Both the position numbers and the translations under genes were made by a program. The notes under the pieces were generated by a model. That model was given only the letters and a program-made list of their open reading frames with translations. It had not been told where the DNA came from and did not search any database. From Megalonaias nervosa (lineage: Eukaryota > Mollusca > Bivalvia > Unionida > Unionidae), in contig JAECUM010000829.1 of the NCBI GenBank assembly GCA_016617855.1, forward strand, positions 124,001-188,000: DNA of 64,000 bases, written 5' to 3'. Shown here in pieces: positions 42,850 through 55,366 of this stretch (position 1 is the first letter of the stretch; each line of letters starts with the position of its first letter).

Positions 42850-44570
42850 TAGGCCTGTGGGGTAGCAGTAGCTGAATGTTGATGGGCTTTTATCATTCTG
42901 AATTGTTACAGCAACCCACATCGAAATAGTGCAAGCCGAAATATCAGTTGAACCCTTTGGAGGAAGGAAAAAAATGCTTTGTACCCTTTTTTCTCCATTT
43001 AGAGGGTACCAAATAGAAACATAAAGCCTTTTACTGGACATAAAAGTTAATCCTGATCATCCCAGGCAGATATGACTGAGACAAGGGATCTATATAGGGA
43101 GTGTAGTAGTTAAGAGACAGAAGCTGGTGATTTGCTAAATAAATCTGATTGGCAAAGGAGAGAAACTGCTACTGAAGCAAATTAGATGGTTTGGTGGATA
43201 TGGCTCCTGTCATGCAGATGCTAACATGAGCAAGAAAATATTCTTCAGGGTAAGGTACTCAAAAGAAACATCACCTAAATGTTTAATGGGGAGGTTTTGT
43301 TGAAAACCACAAGACATTCCATCGTGGCATTAGAGAGCAGGACTCCAGTCACTGCAGTTTGAAATTGCTGATCAGGTTGGCAATATGAGAATATGAACCG
43401 ATGACTGGACTTTTAAAAAATTTGTATATGTTGGAATGGGCTGCCCTACGGGCCTTGATAGTAGAAACCAAGAATTATCTCACTTCAGAAGGGAAGAAAA
43501 AAATCCACTGCTGTGCTCATAGAGGGGTGGCTAGGATTAACATTTTTCCTACTGCACCAGTCACAAAAGATTGTCCACATGGCATCATAGACATCGCATG
43601 TGTCCTGATCTGAATAAGGCACCTAACAACTTTGCACAAAAACTTCTCCTGGCGTGTACATCGTTTGAGACAAGTCAAACATGAAAGTGAGAATCTGTTG
43701 GCTGTTGTGTAGGAGTGATCCCCTATGCTGAGATAGAAGGTCTTTTCTCTGGGGCAGTGTTCTAAGCTGGATTGTCAGTAGGTTGAGAAGATTGTTGAAC
43801 AACGGTCTTTGGGACCACAGAGGGGCTATCCAGTGAACTTATCAGGAGAGGTCCTTACCTTTTGAAGAACTTGTGTGATCATTGTGAAGGGTGAGAAGGC
43901 CAGATGATCCCACTTGAGGCTGAAAGTGTCCATCACCCAGGCTGTCTGGTCTGAGACTGGGGAAATGTAAATGGGGAGCTTGTTGTTTAGCCTTGTTGCA
44001 AACAAGTCCATCAGAGGTCTTCCCTATAGTCTGAATAGAGAATCTCCTCCAGATTGGTGCAGGGACCATTCCATGAGGATTGTCTTGTCCCTTCTGGACA
44101 GGCTCTCCACTGAAATATTTATTATGTCTAAAATGTGCTTGACTTTGATGGTAATCCTTGGTGAAGTGGTCCAGTGAAGGTGTTTCTAAACCTTCATAGA
44201 AAGAGAAGGGACATGTGTGCCTCCTTGTGTCATGAGGAATGCTACCATTGACATGTCAGAGATCATCATGCGGCAGTTTATTTTGTTGATGAACCTCTGA
44301 TGGGCTCAGAACACTGTCCTCATTTCAAAATTGTTGATGTGGAGAGAGATTCTTCCCAGGACAAAGCAACATGAAGAATCAGCCCTTTCAGCTCCAGATG
44401 TGCACCCCACCTGTGCCTGGCACATCTTTGAACAGGTTGGAGTGGGATTTGAGAGCATGCATGTGGACTCTGGCCAGAAACCAGTCCTGATTTGTTCTCC
44501 AGTTCAGATGATTTTGGAAATATGGTTCAATAGAAACATCGCTTTGTAGGCTACTGCAGCGAATTAGTCA
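42850..44570 (-). pseudogene. DIRS-like retrotransposon relic (RNase H and tyrosine recombinase)
   Basis: DIRS-type elements carry reverse transcriptase, RNase H and a tyrosine recombinase that replaces integrase. Reading the minus strand from 44570, an RNase-H-like region shows WGAHLE (about 44390) and QGGTHVPSLS (about 44220). LSRRDKT and EWSLHQS follow (44050-44105), then DLFATRLNNKLPIYISPVSD (about 44010-43950). Next come the typical PLWSQ...LL linker and NVNPSHPS (about 43520) of the recombinase N-terminal domain. Decayed recombinase core follows, with LLCPVKRLYVSIW near 43030 and ISACTISMWVAVT near 42920. At least six stops and several frame changes interrupt it, and the catalytic region is not intact. 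The RT domain is absent, so the copy is 5'-truncated. Short frames on both strands here are fragments or shadows. Confidence 0.78.
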
Positions 44571-45445
44571 TGTGTGACACCAATTACTTCAAATAGATAG
44601 AACTCAGGTGTTTATCATGTGACAGTGACTTCCCAGTCAAAGCAGTACAGTGCATACAGATTATTCATGCAAAATGTACATGATAGATTCTAATGGAATT
44701 TTCAATGCATTTACCATGTTTGAGCATAACACTTTTCCTGTAAATGTTAATGGCATGCCACAGCTTGGTTAATGACGTGGATATATTGACTGCTCACTGC
44801 AGTCAACCAAAGAGTGAGGAGTGATGAAGTCGTCAGCGTGAACGAAGTAATGAGTTCATAAGTATGTTGTGTAACATGTTTATAGAGGACTGTCAGGAAC
44901 CTGAATTAGTGACAGACTAGTTCCAATTAAAAGACTGGACCTGAATGTGATTGATTTGATTGTAGTTTCACAGGTATTTTCAGTACGTTGAGTGTGAGTA
45001 TTTTTTCGCATCAGAATTTATCAAAACAAAGCTGTGGTACATGCTGATTGTTGACACTCTTGACAAACTTGTGAGAATAAATCTTGTTGATGTTCATATA
45101 AAAGACTTTCATCTGATGCCAGCAGCCAGCAGGTGAAAAAAAGACATCTTTCAACAAAAGAAGGAGAACATTTTTTGCCAAACTGATCAACTTTGAGATG
45201 GATTTGCCATAGTGCAGATTTTGCAATGTTATAATTCGGTGACAGGAATATTATGTAAAAATATTTTGCTAAAAGAAAACTTGCAAGGAAATCAAAATGA
45301 AATTAAAGGGATGAACAAACTGTTGTACTGCTTAAGCATCTGATGGGATCTATGGAGGGGTAAAAACATTTTAAAAATGAATATGTATTACAAACAGCAG
45401 ATTTGTGTGCGTGAAGTCAATCGAACTGTCCAGTTGAAAAGTTAA

Positions 45446-45446
<1 letters not shown>
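44571..45446. other. No gene seen
   Basis: 'gatgaagtcgtcagcgtgaa' near 44823 is CpG-rich for the area and might be a non-coding end of the DIRS-like element, but I cannot show it. Otherwise AT-rich and featureless. Confidence 0.35.

Positions 45447-45540
<94 letters not shown>
45447..45540 (+). repeat. (CA)47 microsatellite, uninterrupted
   Basis: About 94 bp of pure CA, the longest in the window. Z-DNA-prone and likely length-variable. Confidence 0.98.
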
Positions 45541-45543
<3 letters not shown>

Positions 45544-46199
45544 TTGACAGATAATTGACTGCTTAGTTTGATCACAATTACAAGTTCTGTGTTTGATCTT
45601 GACATAATTATGACAGTGGTACAAAGAAGCATTTGTTTGCTTGCTCATCTGCACCAGAACCTAATGTCAAATGTTGACTCAATTACATTTGACTGCGGCT
45701 GAAAGAAGAAATGTTTTGTTCTTTTTTTAGCACTGAATCTCTTAAAAGTCTAGCTAGGTACCGGTACTGTCTAACTTCTATAAAATTATTTGTGACATGA
45801 TCTCGTTTGAAATTGTGAAATAATCAGTAATATAATTATCCTAGTCATACTTTGATCTTTTACGTCATACATTTAGAGATGTTTTTTGTCAGCTATGAAG
45901 TCCATAAAACAACTGCACCAGACAGGGGCCTACTTGTAAATTCTTAATTTGAAATAGACAAAGATTACAGTCATCTCTTACAGAAAAGAATCAAAGGCAG
46001 TGGAAATTAGTCTGGTTCACAAATTTTGTTGTAGACATTCATTATATTCAAAGTAAATATCTAATAAAAAAGATGGTAAGACCTAATGCACAGTAGATGA
46101 CACTGTAGGCTATAACTTTAAAAGTAGGTCATCAAATCATTGCTCCCTCCAGTGTAGAACAGATAAAAAGATTAATTGTGCAAAATTTATTCAGGAGTT
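45541..46199. other. No feature seen
   Basis: AT-rich, unique-looking, no gene or repeat recognised. Confidence 0.45.
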
Positions 46200-46600
46200 T
46201 GACTTCAGATCAGGAGGATTTTCATTGACACAATTTTTAGCATTCAAATGGAGAAAAATATTAAGTGTTGAACAAATTTCTTTTTTCAGCAATAAAATAT
46301 GCACCTCTCAATGGTACATTAATGGTAACTTGTAGAGTTTCATATGTATCACAGGCATCTTTGTCCTTTCTTAGTAGATCATTGCCTGGTTCATATTTGT
46401 GGCAGTCCTCATTGTTGATCTCCACACTTTGGAGATGATGTATTATTACTGGATGCAAGTTTCCTTGTGAGATGGTCAGAATTGTCCTCAGAAGGGAAAA
46501 TATCCTTTGAGTGTCTGCTTTGGAATTTGAAATGTTTTGTTTATCACTTGAAAATCATTTTTTGGAAATATTGCAGAATTCCATATTCCCAAAATCACCA
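46200..46600 (-). pseudogene. Unrecognised minus-strand coding relic, copy 2
   Basis: Diverged relative of 4960-5250: 'aggattttcattgacacaat', 'gatcattgcctgg', 'ttggagatgatgta' are shared in order. The minus-strand frame 46458-46261 contains HHLQSVEINNEDCHKYEPGN and continues through LLRKDKDACDTYE. Upstream the frame shifts. Two copies keeping partly the same frame suggest coding ancestry, but the family is unknown. Confidence 0.27.
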
Positions 46601-46979
46601 CCATGATTATCCGAAAATAATATTTGAAGTTTGCAGATTCAAAAAGTTTCAACAAATTTACCTATAGAAACAGATTCAAGCAAAAAGTATTAGCAAATAT
46701 ACCCATATATTACCAAAATGTAACTCAAGTAAACATTGTTCCTACCAGGTGTATCTCTAAGGTTTCTGAATTCAGTGAGCTTTTCTCTGGTTTATGTTAT
46801 ATATAAAATGTTTTTGAAACTAAAAGGGTGTGGGATGTTTTTAAGCAGTATTATTCCTTTCTTTGCTGCATATATACTTCGTCATTCTTGCCATGTGACC
46901 AATCATTCTTATCTGAAAATTGCATTGCAGAAATAGGTATTATTATCTAATTCCACCAACCCAACCCCATTATCTGTTC

Positions 46980-47294
46980 CTTGAATGCATTCTAAAGCAC
47001 AAGTATGCTCAGTGACATGAAAATCTTGAATGCATTCAAAAGCACAAGTATGCTTAGTGACATGAAAATCTTGAATGCATTCTAAAGCACAAGTATGCTC
47101 AGTGACATGAAAATCTTGAATGCATTCTAAAGCACAAGTATGCTCAGTGACATGAAAATCTTGAATGCATTCTAAAGCACATGTATGCTTAGTGACACGA
47201 AAATCTTGAATGCATTCTAAAGCACAAGTATGCTCAGTGACATGAAAATCTTGAATGCATTCTAAAGCACAAGTATGCTCAGTGACATGAAAAT
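46980..47294 (+). repeat. 45-bp minisatellite, seven units
   Basis: Unit cttgaatgcattctaaagca plus caagtatgctcagtgacatg and aaaat. The seven units differ at only a few sites, so the array is young. Confidence 0.97.
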
Positions 47295-47840
47295 CTTAAT
47301 GTAAAATAAAGGTAAAACACAAAAAGGCCATAAAACCGAAACTCACTTCATACTTGGAAATATATTTTAGTTACTATATTCCTGACACAAGTTGGTCCAG
47401 ATTATTTACAGTTAGTAAATACCATAATAGGCTTATCAGTGAGAAAATGTCCCAAGGGCACGAAAGATTAAAACAATACTTGACATGCACCCTGAAACAG
47501 ATTAGGGGATCTGAAATCTTTGTACCATCTTTTAGGGTAAATTGTTAATGACTAAACAAATATAATTAAACAATGTAAGGAAGAGTGTGTTTTTCTGCTT
47601 TATTATCAAATTGTGATTGATGCTATTTGTTTGTGTAAATTATCAGTAGAAGAGTTTTTTTAAAAAGTATTTTTTATTGCATATTTCAGCTTTTTTAACC
47701 AGGCATTTGACCTTACTTTTGATGTTTTGTTGATGGAGATCAACAAAAGAAAACTCAAAAAATCAGTTTCTTGCAATTGATTTTCATAGGAGAAAAATTG
47801 TTACAGACTTGTATTCAAGTAGCTAATTGTTTGTGCTGTT

Positions 47841-47878
<38 letters not shown>

Positions 47879-48034
47879 CTTCCATAATTTTATTCTATAT
47901 TTTTTAAGTCACTTAAATATATAAAAAGATACTTTTTCACATTTGCAATACCTTCAGTAAACCAAAGGCAAATCATACAAACCAAAAATTTAGTACAGAG
48001 GGTTTTGGTTTTGAAGGGTCTACTGTATATGGAC
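47295..48034. other. No gene seen; (CA)n at about 47842-47876
   Basis: AT-rich with one (CA)17-type tract. Confidence 0.5.
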
Positions 48035-49697
48035 TACAGTAAAACCTATTATGAGAGACTGCCCCTTCTGCCAACAAAAAGCCGTCTTTCAAGACAGGTG
48101 GTCTCTCATAGCAGGCTTGTACAAAAAGACCAATTTTCCAAGGTCCAGTTTCAGAACAATTTCAAGAAAAATAACGACAATCACTGTACGTATATTCTAT
48201 TCTTTATTAATATTTCTTGCTAAAATATTGTATGCATTCATCTAAAAACGAAATTATATAGCAATAAAGATATACTTCTGTCATTAAACATGAAATCACA
48301 TTTATATTTGAAGGTCACATATTTTAGCATATGAAATCGTTTCTGAATTACTTCTTTTTCTTTATAACAACCTAAATTTGTTTTACCGACGTTTAAACTG
48401 CTTTTTTGCGAGTGGTCTGCTCTTTTTCACTTCTTTCAGTTACAATAATTATTTTCTCCAGCCTTAAAATTTGGCTCTTTTTAGTTGGAGTTTCGTCCAT
48501 TGTCATTAAGGTTCTGGGTGTTAAAATTATTAGTGCTCAGTTGTAATATCGAACGTAAAGACAGTTTTGACTAGGCTGTGGGAAAATATGAAAAATCTAT
48601 ACATGTGTAGACTATACATGTGTATTGCATATCTAACAATTAATGAAATAAAAAGAAACAATTATCTCATCCAGAAACAGAACCATTTACTCAGAGACAA
48701 AAGTCAATGGCTTCATTCAAAGATGACATAGTAGGATTAACTCTATAAGCTAAGTGTGTAACATGGTCGCACCAACTTGAATAGACGATTGCTTTGTGAT
48801 TGGGCTGTAATCACTTAACATTGGGGGGAAAAACAACAAGCATCACAAGTCTTGAACACTCTCAATCGAATCCCATAAACGATTCTGTCTTGCTGGTTTA
48901 ATAGACAATGACCTTATTCAACCCGGGCAATACGGATTAACTCTAAAGGCAAACAATATACGTGACCACTACATCAACTTTGGCACCACAACGTTAATTT
49001 GTGACATGTACATTAGCCTGGTTTACGGACTGTAGCATCCATCACCGGTAGCAACAATCCTTTTTTTTAATATTCCTTCTATGCTTGTTTTTGATCAGAA
49101 CAATCGTTACTAATCAAGCGGTCGTTGTAACAATTGATTACATATAGGTCAGTGGTGTCCATCAGTTCTCACGATAAGGTCGTTCACATGGATGTCGGGT
49201 CCTGCGATTAAGTCCGGGAAGCAGGCTAAGTGCAGGAATAATTAGTCTGGTTCCCTACTTTGTATGCTCGATACGTTGCTCATTCCTATATGAATAGCAG
49301 GAACCAGACTAGGAAATAATCTACATATACTTTAGACTGGTTTACGACAGAAACTATAAAACACAATAAGCATAGCTAAAATACTCAAACATCAGTAACC
49401 AGCCTATTTTTAAAAAATTTTTTTTTTGTTGTTATTATTTAGAACGGTATGAGCGGTCGTTCTTACAGGGATTAAATAAAGGTCGGTGGAGTTCATCCTT
49501 GTTTTTGCGATGCAGTCGTTCATAGCAGTGTCGAAATGCAAATTTTGCCAAGACATCGTGGTCGCTGGTCGCGTTCAGCAGGTAGTCGCTCATAACACAG
49601 CTTTTATATAATAAAATCAATCTGTGCATTACGATTGTGGTTGGAAATGACAGGTGGTTGCTCATAGCAGAGGTCGCTCATGACAGTTTTTACTGTA
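48035..49697. mobile_element. TA-flanked transposon 2, 1659 bp
   Basis: Ends CAGTAAAACCTATTATGAGA (48037) and, inward from the right (49695), CAGTAAAAACTGTCATGAGC, with TA outside both. Subterminal copies of GTCGYTCATARCAG-like words (near 49512, 49560, 49657, 49668) suggest transposase-binding repeats. The 76-codon minus-strand frame has no DDE motif. Non-autonomous pogo/Tigger-like or other Tc1/mariner-related element. Confidence 0.82.
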
Positions 49698-49729
49698 ATA
49701 AGATTGGCATTTTAGCTGATATATTTCCA

Positions 49730-49775
49730 CTTTCAGGTGAGCAATTTCAGGCCCACTTTGGCCACTTGTTTACAA
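49730..49775 (+). repeat. Dispersed-repeat end
   Basis: 'caggtgagcaatttcaggcc' resembles the ends seen near 30149 and 30278. Confidence 0.45.
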
Positions 49776-50688
49776 TTTCATAACTGCTCATGGTATTGTT
49801 GTGTTCTTCTTTCTTCCCTCTTTCCTTCTTTGTCTAGTTGTGTATGCACACACATATACCTGAACAGACATAGCAGTATATCAGCCTGATAATACAGAGA
49901 AATGTTCAGTCTTCATCACATGTACAGTGGGTATGTAAACAATGACCAGTTTATCTTGATGGCCGATTTAAATGGTTTTGGTAACATTATCAAGGTTATA
50001 CTAAAATCTTGGCTTCCTTTGACTGGGCATTAATTTAGGCTAACATCATCTACTACCAGTAATACAAAACAGGTAAAGAAATACCTTTAAAATGACTTTA
50101 TTATACAAATACATTTTGTTGTATGATAACCTAGATTGTGAATAGATTTTGTGAGAGGTATCATTTTCAAGGTTTTTGCTTAAAGTAGCAGTTTCTTTGC
50201 TAGTAGATAAGTTTGACAACACATGTATACCCAGGGCGTGAATGAAAAATGTCAACAAATCAATTGTGAATATTTTGGTTGGTAGATATATTTCATGGTG
50301 ACCTCTTATGTTGATAATTGTGGTCTGAAGCAATTGTGAAAAACAATAAAAAAATTAGAACCCAATAAATGATAGCGAAATCATTTCTTGATCAAATGTG
50401 ACTCCATAAGGGATTTTATAGTTTAAAATTTTATGATAATTTAAGAATTTGTAACTGTACTGACCTCTTTTGATAAAATTGTTCAACACACTATGCTGTA
50501 GCAACATTGTTAAAACTTGTGTTTGTTTGACAGCAAATTTATAACACTCATTAAATAATACAGTATTGTATGCATACATTTAATTCTTTATCCCTTGTAA
50601 ACTGATTGGATGTGAAACAGTCTGTTTCTGTGTACTAGTCATGTCCTGAGTGCAGGGAGCTGTTCATTGCTAAATTACTGCCCCTTAC
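49776..50688. other. No feature seen
   Basis: AT-rich. Frames of 74 and 95 codons on the minus strand lack motifs or splice support. Confidence 0.45.
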
Positions 50689-52274
50689 TACACCACTCCC
50701 TCGATAACTCACGCCCTGATAACTTGCGAACCCACTTATAACGCGGGGTCAGGCGTGGATCCCATTTTTTAAAACCAGAAATACCCAAAAAATAGATCCC
50801 TATTTTAAATACTTTATAGAAATCGAGATCAAAATTAGCTACAAAAACTTTGATATATTGCACATTTTATCGTCGAAAACGGTAGATAGGACCTGGAAAT
50901 TTTTAATCAACATTATGAAATACCAAATTTAAAAATAAGTCATACAATTTTTTTACATTTTCTTTCCAAGTGACATTATTAGCACACTGCAATTAACGAT
51001 ATGTAAGGAAATTTCGATCAATGAAAATGTCACTTACGCCGAGTGGAGGCAGTACTTTAATAAATAAATACAAATTAAATAATTTTTTTTATCAATTGAA
51101 ATTTGTGTTCTAGTTCTATCTTCTAGTTCCTTTTAAGTGTAATCATCATAAATGCAATGTGTCCTCTTGTAACTAAACATAAAATGTGTCAATCTACCGT
51201 AACAGCTATGTCCGCGAGCATTTCTCTGAGAACCTATTTAGGTGCCAACTGTGTTTTGATAACTGACTTGCAGAAGTATTTGTTGCATTGTTGCACTGAA
51301 TTAAAAGCTGGCCTCCTTTGTATTATCACGTTAATTATGTCTTTTGAATCAAATAATGGAGGTGAAATAAAAGAAAAGTTAAAAGGCACGAAAATCCTAC
51401 AAACTTAAAATCAAGCTTCCCCGGTCATATATCGGGTGAACTCACTTCAGTTGATCAATTGAACACTGTTATAAATGTTATTGTGTATGTAACATAAACT
51501 ACCTTAAATTAACCGACTCATTGGTAACTGTGATCAAAGATAGCATGTCAACCAAGCGAAAAAAAAATTACTATACTTCGTAAAATAAAGAGCTTGGTTT
51601 CACATATATGGACCATTGTGGGCAAGCCAGTTTCAGAGAATTCTTGAACTGGCACTTTGAGATATCCTCAGGAATGATAAAAAGTTTCATTGTTACTTCC
51701 AATGAAATTACGATATCAATACTGTACTAACTAAATGGCACAAAAATTGAGATTCAACATAGACGATTGTCTCACGAAAATTTCGCTTGCTTTTTGAACA
51801 AAAGGAATCTTGTTTGGTGGTGTATCAACAGTTAATCTAGTTCCCTGCTCTTTTCACTCCCAATTTGGCAGGACACAATGCCATACCACTCCGTGAACCA
51901 GACTCATCAAGAAAACAAAAAGCAGTGACGTAATACACACGTTTTCGTGTAAACGTAATGGTTGTTGAAACCAGTTGGAATGATCTTTCACATGTTGGAT
52001 ATTTTAAAAATAAATGTTATTTAAACAGAATAACGAACATCTTCATTAGAAAAAGTGCGTTATTAAAAGTTGCTATCGATGTGAATGTAAAATGAGGATT
52101 CAGTCATTAAACAGCGAAGTTTCCTAACCCTGACACCCCCTCTCCCCCATTTTCTCGATGTCCAAGAGATTTTTTTTCAATTTTTAGAGGTCCCTCGGTA
52201 ACTCGCTCCCTTGCTTATAGCGCGGTCTATGTTTGTGGACCCCGTTGTGCGCGAGTTATCGAGGGAGTGGTGTA
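50689..52274. mobile_element. TA-flanked transposon 3, 1582 bp
   Basis: Both ends are CACCACTCCCTCGATAACTC (50691, and inward from 52272), a perfect 20-bp inverted repeat that continues with one mismatch, with TA on both sides. Subterminal 'cttataacgcgg' (about 50730) and 'cttatagcgcgg' (about 52214) resemble 'cttataacacgg' in the transposon at 20974. The interior is AT-rich with an 83-codon frame and no transposase signature. Confidence 0.9.
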
Positions 52275-52449
52275 TTTTGTTCCCTGATGTGTGGTTTTGG
52301 TTACATTGTATTTGTACGTCTATAGCAGGAAGAAACTTGTCCAAAAGAAAATTGTAATAATGTCATCAGGAAGATTTGTCTCCCGAGATAAGAATATTTG
52401 TCTCTCTGGAAAAGAAGATTGGAACAAATTGCATAGGCCAGATAATCTG

Positions 52450-53066
52450 TTAACTCATTAACCCCTGTCGCCGCGTTTACACGGCAAGGAATAGTAGCCT
52501 ACTTCCGAGCTCTGTAGCGTCAAGGTCATGTATGATACGCTAAAGTGGGTGGTATTGTAGAAAGGTAGACAGATGTAGCTCTGCAATGATACTAAATAAT
52601 CTGGACATTCTAGTTGCACTACAAAATACAGAGGGAAAAATGTAATTTTTTGGATCCGATTTTTTTCCACCCAAACTTCGGCCGTGGTTGGAATCCGATT
52701 TTGTGTCCTGTTCTTAGACTTTTTGGCCTCAGATCTGAGGCAGACCAGTCTGAACTGCACACAGACAGGTGAACCTTTGCAAAAAGTTGAATAAGATGGG
52801 CATTTGGAATAAAGAGTGGTCTCAATGCGAAAATGATAGGTCTGTTAAGCAAAAAAAAAAAAGAACTCCAACTTTTACTCTTCTGCTCATGCGTGAGCCA
52901 AATAGCCAATGAAAAACGATGTTTCTTACACAACTAGGCATTAGGTTAACCAGAAATCTCTTGGAAGTTGATGTATTAGGATGTATTTAGAAATAACCCC
53001 CAAAATGTGTTTCCTACTCACATTTCAGGCGAAAATGACAAAAACCTCCAGGGATTAATGAGTTAA
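52450..53066. mobile_element. TTAA-flanked element (piggyBac-like MITE), 609 bp
   Basis: TTAA occurs at 52450-52453 and 53063-53066. Inside, CTCATTAACCCCTG and, inward from the right, CTCATTAATCCCTG match at 13 of 14. TTAA targets are characteristic of piggyBac. Overlapping 100- and 104-codon minus-strand frames lack a recognisable transposase and I treat them as chance. Confidence 0.75.
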
Positions 53067-53120
53067 TATGAAAAAATGCAACAAAGTATGTAGTGAAGAT
53101 ATTTAAAGAATGCCACCTGT

Positions 53121-53765
53121 TGTGGTTGTTATTTTGGGTTTAATGCCATGTTTCAGTGCATGATAGGTTAAATTGGCAGTCAGTATAACTGGTGGAGGTA
53201 GAACCTGGGAAAACCACGGTAACAACCACTGACTTACGGGAAGCTACTAACTTAAGGCTGGCTTTACCCAAACCAAAATCGCAAGCTTATTTTTAAGGTT
53301 GCGGCAAGCTTGCTGCAAGCTTGTTCTGTAGGCTTGCAGCAAGCTTAGATTTGAAACCGCGGCTAGCTTGCGCAAGCTTACCAATTGCAAGCTTGCGCAA
53401 GCTTGCCCAACTGCAAGCTTGCGCAAGCTTATCGCAAGCTTGCCCAATTGCAAGCTTGCAGACTTGGAAAAATTCCTTTTGCAAACTTGCGCAAGCTTGA
53501 ACTTCAGATTTTCCAGGCTTGCAAACTTGCAGCAAGCTTGCAGACTTGGAAAAATTCCTTTTGCAAGCTTGCGCAAGCTTAAACTTCCGATTTTGCAAGC
53601 TTGCAGACTTGTAAAAATTCCTTTTGCAAGCTTGCGCAAGCTTGTGCAAGCATCCTTACTAGCTTGTGTAACTTCAACTAGCTTGTCATAAGCTTGCAGC
53701 AAGCTTGTCGTAAGCATGCATTTTGGTTTGGGTAGACCACTCAGCCACCCATGCCCTCAAAAGTG
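53121..53765 (-). mobile_element. SINE family A, split by a palindromic element
   Basis: Reversed 3' part 'tgggtttaatgccatgtttc' to 'gggaagctactaac...ggctt' (53121-53266), then the insert. The reversed head end 'gaccactcagccacccatgc' follows (about 53735-53760). Part of the SINE between 'ggctttctc' and 'tttagacc' is missing, so insertion came with or after a deletion. Confidence 0.75.
53266..53735. mobile_element. TA-flanked element packed with CAAGCTTG palindromes
   Basis: Ends CCCAAACCAAAAT (53268) and, inward from the right (about 53732), CCCAAACCAAAAT, with TA on both sides. The 0.46-kb interior holds 20 AAGCTT sites by eye, mostly as GCAAGCTTGC or GCGCAAGCTTG palindromes. They sit within longer repeats such as 'gcagacttggaaaaattcct' (three copies near 53459, 53541, 53603). 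Because the units are palindromic, both strands give similar Ser/Leu/Lys/Ala-rich frames (65-156 codons); these are not genes. Confidence 0.85.
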
Positions 53766-55366
53766 GACTGTCGAAGTGTACCTTTTTAAATACTTCTTAT
53801 TGTATAACAGTGGTGTATCTTATGAAACCTTAAGCATTTGACATCCCAAAGTGACGCTGAATTTAAGTCCTCAAGACATGAGGTGCATCAGTCTGTAAAG
53901 ACACTTATATAAAAGGTAAAGGGAGAATCAAACACAATTCAAATGCAAAAATACCATTGTGCCAGTAGACATGGACAAGTTGTATTCCTTTGTTGTCTTT
54001 AACATCTGTATGAAGTGTGGTTTGAACTGTGAATGTATTTTGTGGCAGGGGGAGAGAAAACCAAAGGGAGTTGCGAGCTTCCATGTTTGAAGTGAACTCA
54101 ATGGGTAAGTGCAGGGAAAATGATGACTGTATGGCTGTGGAGGCATTCGCATTCCCTCTGGTCTGCTGGGGTGGTCTGGTCACCTTCAGTCCCTGACCGG
54201 TTTCATTACTAATGTTAACTCATCAGAGGGAATTGTTCTGGTTGGTTCATTTGTTCAACTGATCACTTTGTCTTGTCAGAGAGAGAGGTTTATATATCCC
54301 TTTGTCATTTGTCGCCAGTGAAGCTGGTATTGCTATTGGTTAGGTCATATGACAGTTGTATTGTTGCGACCTGTTGTTGTATCATCCAGGTTTCAAATTC
54401 AACCATTATCTCATAGCCAGGTTTTGGCTAGATGGTGGATTAAACATGATTATTATTTTTTAATGAGGGGTATAAACAAAAAAATGACTAGAAAACTCTT
54501 GTGAATTTCTTTATTTAAAATTTATAGACACTTTGTTTTTGATATTATAGAATGACAAAGTCAGTCTGTAATTTTTGAATTTTTTATTTTAAATTTACAG
54601 ACACCTTGTTTTCTATATTAATGATAAATGCCACCAATATGTATGTGAAGTTTATTCGGAGTTGACAATAAAACTATCAAAAGATCATATGTTGATGAGA
54701 AAACTGAAGGAAGGGAGCCAATGAACTGCTCACATATCTCACAATGAAAATATTCTTTCTTTGCCGGGACACGAACATTTTGCCACTTTCACAATTAATG
54801 ACTGCACGCTGCAGGTGTATTACAGTATGTATTCTGTGATGGAATTATAGACCATACACATAAAATTATGGAAGTAACCTTTAAATAGTATGTGCTAGGT
54901 TTGTCAATTTATATGACAGCAAATGTAATATTTGAAATTAATTCTGTTGTTTCATTCATTATGAAAAGGTTTGTTCAACATCTAAATTTTAATGTTCGTT
55001 CGTTGAGGAAAATCTTCCATAACTGAAAGAAGAAACCTACTCAGTGTTTTCAAGTTATGCATCTTCAATACAATTTGTTATTTGGCAGATATATCATATT
55101 AGATTTATTTGTATTGTATGTCTGATTTGCCTTAATTCATTTATGTATGACTGATTGTTTTTGTTGGAAGGAAATATTATGACCTTTTTAGAATTATCTT
55201 GCTTACAAATTTTTGTATCAAAATACATGTATGTATGGTTCAAATATATTTGTATATCTGAAGCTTTTAAATACACTTGTAATAGAATTCTTTTTGTGGT
55301 ACAATAGACAAATTTTTTAAAATCCGGTATGATCAATTATTCAATGCATGTATGTGATATTCTGTT
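53766..55366. other. No gene seen; short local duplication
   Basis: AT-rich. 'ttatttaaaatttatagaca' (54512) and 'ttattttaaatttacagaca' (54584) are part of a roughly 45-bp direct duplication. No other feature. Confidence 0.45.

Noticed and set aside
45417..45654. Cys/Val repeat frames
   Set aside because: Translation of the (CA)47 microsatellite.
52458..52933. Overlapping 100- and 104-codon minus-strand frames in the TTAA-flanked element
   Set aside because: Two frames overlap on the same strand, neither shows transposase motifs; most likely chance.
53247..53717. 156-codon minus-strand frame and three overlapping frames
   Set aside because: The sequence is palindromic CAAGCTTG repeat, which is open on both strands by composition.
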